Shown: one piece after another, positions 1 through 5,060 of the stretch
How the letters are laid out: every line of letters begins with the position of its first letter
How positions within the stretch are numbered: position 1 is the first letter of the stretch
Assembly (NCBI GenBank): GCA_900548195.1
Contig: URJQ01000057.1
Span: forward strand, 1-18,328
Origin: an uncultured Prevotella sp.
GTDB taxonomy: Bacteria > Bacteroidota > Bacteroidia > Bacteroidales > Bacteroidaceae
Reading direction: 5' to 3'
DNA length: 18,328 bases
The notes under the pieces: generated by a model
Database searches by the model: none
Seen by the model: only the letters and a program-made list of their open reading frames with translations
Told to the model about the DNA's origin: nothing
Position numbers and translations under genes: made by a program

Positions 1-55
1 CCCGAGACTTCGTCCCGGGTTACTCTCGCTTCGCTCGGTACTGTCTTCCAGACAG
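1..55 (-). repeat. Double-hairpin repeat element, copy A
   Basis: Read on the minus strand, this copy has hairpin H1 (41-55: CTGTCT, loop GGA, AGACAG), then TACC and GAGCGAAGCGAGAG, then hairpin H2 (1-19: 8-bp arms around a GAA loop, with one G.T wobble on this strand). Related copies lie at 1217-1312 and 18275-18328. The linker contains GCGAAGC, a sequence known to form a very compact DNA mini-hairpin. There is no coding capacity. It resembles REP-type palindromic elements in general organisation, but I cannot assign it to a named family. Confidence 0.8.
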
Positions 56-65
56 CTCTTACTGT

Positions 66-160
66 GCTCGCTCGCCTTCGGCTCTCTCGCCATGTTCAAA
101 ATCTATCAGGGATAACCTGGATGCGACGGATCTGTTCTTCACGGATTTTTTTCATTATTA
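66..160 (+). repeat. GCTCGCTCGCC / CGGAT-rich block, copy 1
   Basis: This block holds GCTCGCTCGCC (66-76), CTCTCGCCATGTTCAAAATC, then GGATAAC and several spaced (C)GGAT words ending in a T-tract near 155. A shorter version lies in the same orientation at 18207-18260, although the hairpin element next to it is inverted there. The block and the hairpin element therefore appear to be separate modules that travel near each other. No coding signal is apparent. Confidence 0.55.
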
Positions 161-179
161 TAAGAATAAATTCAATCAC

Positions 180-194
180 ATACTTAATAAGTAT
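180..194. promoter_or_regulatory. Palindrome upstream of the kinase-fold gene
   Basis: ATACTTA-A-TAAGTAT is a perfect 7-bp inverted repeat around a single base, about 45 bp before the chosen ATG at 239. Its size and position would suit a dimeric repressor or an autoregulatory operator. The region is very AT-rich, so a chance palindrome is possible. I do not see a TAnnTTTG -7 box for this gene. Confidence 0.3.
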
Positions 195-238
195 TATTTT
201 ACACATTAACATGAGGAAATTTGCATATACAAAAAAAA

Positions 239-1108
239 ATGAGTAATTTTACCCCAAATTGGAATAATGTCACCAACACAATAAACAGTGATATGACTAA
301 TACAGAATTTTGGGAATCAATATCTATTATTATCAATAGTGGATTTGATAATGACGGAATAATAAAACTCGATGAATATGCAGAACAGTTTTTCAACAAA
401 CAATTATTACTTAAACGCTACACACCAAGCGAACAGCATGGCTGCGCAACGGGAGGTAGCTTCCATGTTGTTGCATCCTTACTCGCGGGAGCAGAAACTC
501 CAGCAAATCAACTCACTGCGTCAGAAGGCTCTTTCGAAAGAGAGTGTCAACGAGCAGAGGCGCAAGCAGATGTTATAGAACAATGGGCTAAGACTATAGG
601 TTGTTGGGTAGATAAAGTCGATAAAACTTTTGAACAAACCTTTGGTGAACAACTTGCCGAAGGTGGAGAAGCGCATGTGTATGACAATGGAAATACAATT
701 ATCAAACGAATAGGTCTTGACTATTATATTCTTCCTGAATTGGCGCTGGATCGGATAACACTTCATAACACTCTGTTTCCGGAAACACGACTTACAGTGT
801 TAGGTTTTGGTAGAACTACGGAAAATGATTTTCAAATCATAGTACAACAACCTTTTATTCACGGGACATCACTTGCAGATGACGAAATTCGTAATTATAT
901 AGAGTCACTTGGCTTTAAACTCATCAATCCTCGCAATTGGACTTATGCGACACCGAGTATATATCTGAGTGATATGCATGATGAGAATCTTATTAAATCA
1001 CCTCAAGGAAATATTTTTGTAATAGATTGCGATGTCCGCATAAATACTCCTGACCTCAAATGTGAAGGCATACGCAAACTATCTAATGAAGTGGAATTCA
1101 CATTATAA
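239..1108 (+). CDS. Orphan kinase-fold protein (polyvalent-protein kinase type)
   Basis: This 289-residue cytoplasmic protein has no signal peptide or membrane segment. The N-terminal part (about 59-125) has EQHGCATGG, VVASLLAGAE and a QADVIEQWAKTIGCWVD stretch, which I associate with kinase domains of polyvalent proteins of Bacteroidota phages and conjugative elements. The kinase-like part follows: a glycine-containing segment LAEGGEAHVY (139-148), a candidate ATP-anchoring Lys in IIKRI (Lys156), LSDMHDENLI as the catalytic loop (Asp245, Asn250) and IFVIDCD as the metal-binding Asp (Asp263). Polyvalent kinases normally sit inside very long multidomain proteins; here the domain stands alone. 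I chose ATG239 (MSNF); a TTG at 221 is in frame but weaker. An ATG at 211 is out of frame and stops at once. It is the only plus-strand gene in the window and is flanked by repeats, which fits acquisition by transfer. Family is fairly sure from motifs; substrate and role (modifier, toxin, host take-over factor) are unknown. Confidence 0.72.
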   Translation: MSNFTPNWNNVTNTINSDMTNTEFWESISIIINSGFDNDGIIKLDEYAEQFFNKQLLLKRYTPSEQHGCATGGSFHVVASLLAGAETPANQLTASEGSFERECQRAEAQADVIEQWAKTIGCWVDKVDKTFEQTFGEQLAEGGEAHVYDNGNTIIKRIGLDYYILPELALDRITLHNTLFPETRLTVLGFGRTTENDFQIIVQQPFIHGTSLADDEIRNYIESLGFKLINPRNWTYATPSIYLSDMHDENLIKSPQGNIFVIDCDVRINTPDLKCEGIRKLSNEVEFTL

Positions 1109-1126
1109 ACTTCTTTCCAGATTGAT

Positions 1127-1213
1127 TAGTTGTTTTGGTGGTTTAGTTGTTTGGTTGATAGTCAAGCCACAAGCGAATATTACAAACAACAAAACAACCA
1201 GACAACCAAACAA
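1127..1213. repeat. GTTGTTTT-type inverted element, copy 1
   Basis: The left arm (about 1129-1157, TTGTTTTGG, GTTGTTTGGTTG) is imperfectly complementary to the right arm (about 1183-1213, CAAACAACAAAACAACC). Between them is a core of about 25 bp. The reverse complement of that core resembles the core of the copy at 2749-2855 (shared pattern TCGCT...GCTT..GAC.ATC). It starts about 20 bp after the kinase gene's stop and could fold in its transcript. It is non-coding and MITE-like in shape. Confidence 0.6.
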
Positions 1214-1216
1214 GAT

Positions 1217-1312
1217 TTGGCTGGAAGCCAATACCGAGCGAAGCGAGAGTAACCTGGGACGGAGTCTCGGGATTATAGACATGAAGAGAATGGCTGTCTG
1301 GAAGACAGTACC
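1217..1312 (+). repeat. Double-hairpin repeat element, copy B (one full unit plus a second H1)
   Basis: H1 is at 1217-1231 (TTGGCT, loop GGA, AGCCAA). It is followed by TACCGAGCGAAGCGAGAGTAA and H2 at 1253-1271 (CCTGGGAC, loop GGA, GTCTCGGG, paired with two G.T wobbles). After 22 bp comes a second H1 at 1294-1308 (CTGTCT, GGA, AGACAG) followed by TACC, where the unit stops. Compared with copies A and C, the first H1 stem has changed on both sides while the GGA loop is conserved, so pairing appears to be selected. It lies between two convergent genes. Confidence 0.8.
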
Positions 1313-1349
1313 TCCTCAAAAAAGAAACATCAATAGATAAAAACACAGA

Positions 1350-1377
1350 ATAAACAAAGAAAAATATATTTGTTTAT
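1350..1377 (+). terminator. Possible terminator between convergent genes
   Basis: ATAAACAAA (1350-1358) pairs perfectly with TTTGTTTAT (1369-1377) across a 10-nt loop and is followed on the plus strand by TTTTATTTATT. It sits between the rightward kinase gene and the leftward methyltransferase gene and could serve either. The stem is all A/T apart from one G-C pair, so it would be a weak terminator and could be a chance pairing in AT-rich DNA. Confidence 0.35.
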
Positions 1378-1405
1378 TTTTATTTATTGATATTTTATTC
1401 ATCAA

Positions 1406-2746
1406 CTAACCCAAATCCTTCCTAATCTTCCATTCCTGCGGATAGAGATTATTGGCACGGTTGCCTATATTCTTGACGAATCCTAAGGGATGACCATGAT
1501 AACACACCACTACATAGCCACGAGGCACTGATGAATCCAGCACGATAGCTTCATGATGGAGATAGCGCAGGGCATCTTCCAGAGTGAGTTCGGCACGCGG
1601 ATACTTATCTTCTGGAGTGGTGATAAGCAGGGCTTCTGCATGAGCAGGCACGAGTTGTGGTGCCTTATTGCCCTTGGCATTCCCAGTTTTCTTTTTCGCA
1701 TTCCCGTTTTTCTCTTTTGAAGAGGAATATTTTTCCTTGCGCTGTTCGGCTTTTGAATTCGGTCTGGTGCGCTGAACAGCCTCATAATGTCCGTCACACA
1801 TGATGCGAAGGCACCCCTTTGGCTTAGTTTTCACCACGTCATCTCCATTCTTTCTGAGCACCGCCATAAAGAGACCTTCGCCACGAGTCACACCAGGAAT
1901 AAAGCGATAGACAGGCTGTTGTTGCCATTCAGGAAGGAGAGAGCCCGTGATATTCCATTCATCTTCTATCTTTATAGGCAATAATTCGGCTCCAAACTTC
2001 TCGCAAATCCAGCGCACATTCTCCTCATCTTCATGAGTATTGAAGGTGCACGTACTATAAACGAGTATGCCATTGGGACTAAGGCAAGGCCAAATATCCT
2101 CTATTATGCTACGCTGAAGGGCGTTGCATTTCATAACATTCTGCATACTCCACTCTCCTATCGCTCCGCTATCCTTGCGGAACATTCCCTCGCCAGAGCA
2201 TGGCACATCGCACAGTATGAAGTCAAACAGCATTCCTGAGCGCTGATAGTCGATGGCATAATTATTTGTCACCACCACTTTAGGATGTCCTTGCTTCTGG
2301 ATATTCTCCATAAGGATATTGGCACGGCGGCGGTCCGGCTCATTGCTGTAGAGCATATATCCTTCCGGCAAGGCAGCGCGGAGGAGCGTTGACTTGCCTC
2401 CCGGGGCGGCGCAGAGGTCCAATGCCACGCCTTTCTCAGGAAGATAATCTGGCATCAACTGCCTTATCACCTCGTCGAGAAACATGGATCCCGCCTCCTG
2501 GACGTAATAGACTCCGGCATGGAGCAACGGATCGAGGGTGAAATCTGGGCGCTCATCGAGATAGAAAGCATTGCGGCACCACGGTATAGGCGAACCAATG
2601 AGATGGTGTTCCTCGTCCTGATGCGTCTTGAACGGATTGTATCTGATGCTCACCGGCACGCTTTCCTCGAATGAAGCGAGATAACTGCTCCATCTTTCTT
2701 TGCCGAAAAGGGCGGAGGTATAGTCGGTAAATTCTTTTGGTAACAT
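1406..2746 (-). CDS. rsmF: RsmF-like rRNA (cytosine-C5)-methyltransferase
   Basis: This 446-residue cytoplasmic enzyme belongs to the RsmB/NOP2 (NOL1/sun) family, which transfers methyl from S-adenosylmethionine to C5 of cytosine in rRNA. The SAM-binding motif I is LDLCAAPGGKST (109-120). Motif IV is DVPCSGEG with Cys183, and motif VI is STCTF with Cys233; in this family the motif VI Cys is the nucleophile and the motif IV Cys helps release the product. A Lys-rich linker (about 330-364) joins the catalytic part to a C-terminal RsmF/PUA-like domain ending in GHPLGFVKNIGNRANNLYPQEW. E. coli RsmF methylates C1407 of 16S rRNA; the same site here is inferred. A longer frame reaches 2836, but its extra 30 residues (Gln/Asn/Lys/Thr-rich) only translate the repeat at 2749-2855, so I start at MLPKEF. 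It follows porE on the same strand after 109 bp, which may be cotranscription. Confidence 0.92.
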   Translation of the reverse strand: MLPKEFTDYTSALFGKERWSSYLASFEESVPVSIRYNPFKTHQDEEHHLIGSPIPWCRNAFYLDERPDFTLDPLLHAGVYYVQEAGSMFLDEVIRQLMPDYLPEKGVALDLCAAPGGKSTLLRAALPEGYMLYSNEPDRRRANILMENIQKQGHPKVVVTNNYAIDYQRSGMLFDFILCDVPCSGEGMFRKDSGAIGEWSMQNVMKCNALQRSIIEDIWPCLSPNGILVYSTCTFNTHEDEENVRWICEKFGAELLPIKIEDEWNITGSLLPEWQQQPVYRFIPGVTRGEGLFMAVLRKNGDDVVKTKPKGCLRIMCDGHYEAVQRTRPNSKAEQRKEKYSSSKEKNGNAKKKTGNAKGNKAPQLVPAHAEALLITTPEDKYPRAELTLEDALRYLHHEAIVLDSSVPRGYVVVCYHGHPLGFVKNIGNRANNLYPQEWKIRKDLG

Positions 2747-2748
2747 TA

Positions 2749-2855
2749 TTTTGTTGTCTTGTTGTTTTGTTGTCTTGTTGTTTTGTTGTTTGCTGAAATC
2801 GCTCTCGCTTTGACCATCAACAAGACAACTAAACAACTAAACAACAAAACAACAT
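2749..2855. repeat. GTTGTTTT-type inverted element, copy 2
   Basis: The left arm (about 2751-2800) is a near-tandem run of TTGTTGTCTTGTTGTTTTG. The right arm (about 2817-2855) is its imperfect complement (CAACAAGACAACTAAACAAC). They surround a short core with GAAATCGCTCTCGCTTTGAC. Copy 1 is at 1127-1213 with its core inverted, so the two copies flank the methyltransferase gene. The element fills the whole gap between the porE stop and the methyltransferase start. On the sense RNA it could fold just before the ATG at 2746. Confidence 0.65.
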
Positions 2856-4940
2856 CTAAAACATTTCAATATCAAATCCGAACGGATCATCATCGGTCTC
2901 CACCTCTTTATCCACAGGTTTCTTGGGAGGATTCTTCAGATTGCCGTCCTTGTCGAACATATTATATGTGGTGCGGAGCACCTTAAATTCGGTTCTGCGA
3001 TTGAGGGCATTCGCTGTCTCCTGCTGTTCAGGTTTGAGTTTTAGGATAAATTCCTCGGTCAGCACATCGTTTTCCTTAAGCCAAGGATAGCGTTCAGCCA
3101 CCTTGCGGCGTATCGTCTTCGGCTTTTCCTCACCGTAACCCACAGCCGTGAGGCGGTCGGCAGCGATGCCGTGGTCGATGAGATACCTCACCACGCTCTC
3201 CGCTCTCTTCTGCGAAAGCGTCTTGTTGTAAGCTTCAGCTCCACGATAATCGGTGTGGGCAGAGAGTTCGATGGTTATATTAGGGTTCTCATTGAGCATC
3301 ATCACGAGTGAGTCGAGGGCGTTCTTGCTCTCCGGCAGGAGAGTAGCCTTGTCGAAGGCATAGAAGATATTGTCGATAAGCACAGGCGCTGAGATAGAAG
3401 CGAGAGGAAACTGCAGGTCATAGACCTTGGACTCCTTCACGCTATCCACGTGTATCTTCTCCTTATGATTGAGGAATCCATTGCACATTCCCAATATGAT
3501 ATAATCCACTCCTGGTTTGACTACATATTCGAAAGAACCATCGCCACGCACTCCAAGGCGCAGGTTTGTGCCGTCAGTGCCCACTATTCTCGCTTCACCA
3601 GCGGTGAGCTCATAGCCATCTTGCTCATATATCCATCCGCGGATGGTCTGCACTATCTCTGGATTATAGAAGGAATAGATATGGTCCCATCCTCTTCCAT
3701 CGCCACGATTGCTGGAGAAGAATCCCTGATTGAGCTGTCCTTGGAAGGTCATACCGAAGTCATCACCCTGCGAATTGAGCGGATAGCCAGGGTGGGAAAG
3801 ATGATAGTTGCCATCCTCGCCCACTGTGGCAATGAATATATCCAATCCTCCAAAGCCGGGATGACCATCACTTGAGAAATAGAAATCGCCATTAGGACGG
3901 AATGTAGGAAACATCTCATCGCCCGGAGTATTTATCGGTTCGCCGAGATTCTCCACTCCCACAGGTCCGTTAGCGGTCAGTCTCATGCGCCAGATGTCGA
4001 GTCCTCCCTTTCCTCCAGGCATATCACTGACGAAATAGAGCCACTCTCCATCTGGGGAAATGGCAGGATGCGCATAGGAGGAGAGCGTGTCATTAGTGAT
4101 AAGAAGCGGAGTCGTCTTGCCCCAAGAAGCGTCAGAACGCTGTGCGGTGACTATCTGAGCATAGCGCGGATAAGAAGGGTCAGCGGTGCATTGAGTGAGA
4201 TACATAGTGCTTCCATCAGGAGAAAGACAGCAGGCTCCCTCGTCATATTCGGTATTGAGACCGCTCTCTATGGTCTGTGGCTTGCTCCATTTGCCTTTAT
4301 CATCCTTGTCAGAGAAGAATATGTCGCCAGGCTTTGCCCCCGTAATACCGCTGAGTTCATCGCCCAAAGCATCGTTTCTGGTGGACGAGAAATAGAGTCT
4401 ATCCCATTGATCTCCTGCGAGGACAGGGCAGTAGTCGGCGCGTCTGGAATTGAATTCAGTCATTTTCTTGACGGTATAGTCCGACCCTTGCTCTTTCCAT
4501 TTCGGAGCCATCCTGGCGGAAAGGAGTCCATTTCTCACCAGAACATTATTAGGCATAGAGTCATTGAGCAATTCAAACTCGGCAAGGGCACGCTTGTATT
4601 CCCCATTCTTCAGCAAGAGACGGGCATAGTCGAGGCGATCATCGAGCGTAGCGACATTATATCTCAGCGCATTGCGATAGGCAGAGATAGCCTTCTGCGT
4701 GCTGGAGATATGGCGATAGCAGTGTGCCATCTTCAGTGCTCTCTGTCCGCGTAGTTGCCTCTCTTTGGCCGGCGTCTTGGTGTATGCCTTCTTGAATTGC
4801 TCTGCAGCGTCATGGTATTCACCTATGGCAAGAAACTTCTCTCCCTTGCGCATGGCATTATCTGCCGCACAGGAATGCAGCATAAGCGCCACGGCAAGGA
4901 ATGCCATCAGGAGATAATATGTTTTGATTATGCGAGTCAT
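2856..4940 (-). CDS. porE: PorE-like OmpA-family lipoprotein of the type IX secretion system
   Basis: This 694-residue lipoprotein has a type II signal with lipobox LHSC (Cys24). Domains in order: TPR helices (about 30-150), PD40/WD40-like beta-propeller (about 165-425, with SPDG, FFSSDGH-like and FFSSNR blade motifs), a carboxypeptidase-regulatory-like beta domain (about 430-515), and a C-terminal OmpA domain (about 522-655). The OmpA part has AHTDYRG with Asp564 and LSQKRAESV with Arg579, the pair that binds diaminopimelate in peptidoglycan. TPR, propeller, CRD and OmpA in this order and at this length is the architecture described for PorE (PG1058 of Porphyromonas gingivalis), which links the type IX secretion machinery to peptidoglycan. 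The tail (670-694) is Pro/Lys then Asp/Glu-rich. Other TPR-PD40-OmpA lipoproteins exist in Bacteroidota, so the exact name is less sure than the architecture. Its leader holds a strong hairpin inside a direct repeat (4951-5048). Confidence 0.8.
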   Translation of the reverse strand: MTRIIKTYYLLMAFLAVALMLHSCAADNAMRKGEKFLAIGEYHDAAEQFKKAYTKTPAKERQLRGQRALKMAHCYRHISSTQKAISAYRNALRYNVATLDDRLDYARLLLKNGEYKRALAEFELLNDSMPNNVLVRNGLLSARMAPKWKEQGSDYTVKKMTEFNSRRADYCPVLAGDQWDRLYFSSTRNDALGDELSGITGAKPGDIFFSDKDDKGKWSKPQTIESGLNTEYDEGACCLSPDGSTMYLTQCTADPSYPRYAQIVTAQRSDASWGKTTPLLITNDTLSSYAHPAISPDGEWLYFVSDMPGGKGGLDIWRMRLTANGPVGVENLGEPINTPGDEMFPTFRPNGDFYFSSDGHPGFGGLDIFIATVGEDGNYHLSHPGYPLNSQGDDFGMTFQGQLNQGFFSSNRGDGRGWDHIYSFYNPEIVQTIRGWIYEQDGYELTAGEARIVGTDGTNLRLGVRGDGSFEYVVKPGVDYIILGMCNGFLNHKEKIHVDSVKESKVYDLQFPLASISAPVLIDNIFYAFDKATLLPESKNALDSLVMMLNENPNITIELSAHTDYRGAEAYNKTLSQKRAESVVRYLIDHGIAADRLTAVGYGEEKPKTIRRKVAERYPWLKENDVLTEEFILKLKPEQQETANALNRRTEFKVLRTTYNMFDKDGNLKNPPKKPVDKEVETDDDPFGFDIEMF

Positions 4941-4950
4941 ATATATTTAT

Positions 4951-5048
4951 ATATAACTCTGTTTGTTGGGAATTATTGTTAAGTAGGTAATCAAAATAAT
5001 CTTGATTACCTACTTATATAATTCTATTTGTTTGGATTTATTGTCAAG
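4951..5048. repeat. Imperfect 33-bp direct repeat in the porE leader
   Basis: 4951-4983 and 5016-5048 align without gaps at about 28 of 33 positions (pattern ATATAA.TCT.TTTG, then TTATTGT.AAG). The 65-bp spacing leaves a perfect hairpin between them. The whole structure lies between the stop of the upstream gene (5061) and the porE start (4940). The order could reflect a hairpin element bracketed by a duplicated site, or a partial tandem duplication of a leader. Confidence 0.6.
4980..5016. promoter_or_regulatory. Perfect 15-bp hairpin upstream of porE
   Basis: AAGTAGGTAATCAA (4981-4994) is exactly complementary to TTGATTACCTACTT (5002-5015), with a 7-nt loop and one extra T-A pair outside. 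No T-tract follows on the minus strand, so it is not a typical intrinsic terminator. It could be an operator, an mRNA end-protector for the upstream gene, or a leader structure for porE, whose ATG is 40 bp further on. Confidence 0.65.
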
Positions 5049-5060
5049 AGTGTTTTTTTT

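Noticed and set aside
64..246. Small plus-strand frame of 60 codons before the kinase gene
   Set aside because: It runs through repeat DNA and AT-rich leader, has low complexity and no recognisable motif.
1127..1213. CRISPR array or phage attachment site among the repeats at 1127-1312
   Set aside because: There are no regularly spaced repeats with unique spacers, no cas gene, no integrase and no tRNA target.
2747..2836. 30-residue N-terminal extension of the methyltransferase
   Set aside because: It is a translation of the GTTGTTTT repeat. MLPKEF at 2746 begins the family-like sequence.
3450..4754. Plus-strand frames of 141 and 228 codons inside porE
   Set aside because: They are opposite a clear family member and show no domain, signal or start context; they are shadows.
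4994..5001. Possible -7 box (TTATTTTG on the minus strand) in the hairpin loop before porE
   Set aside because: It differs from TAnnTTTG at the second base and has no TTTG at 19-21 bp upstream.
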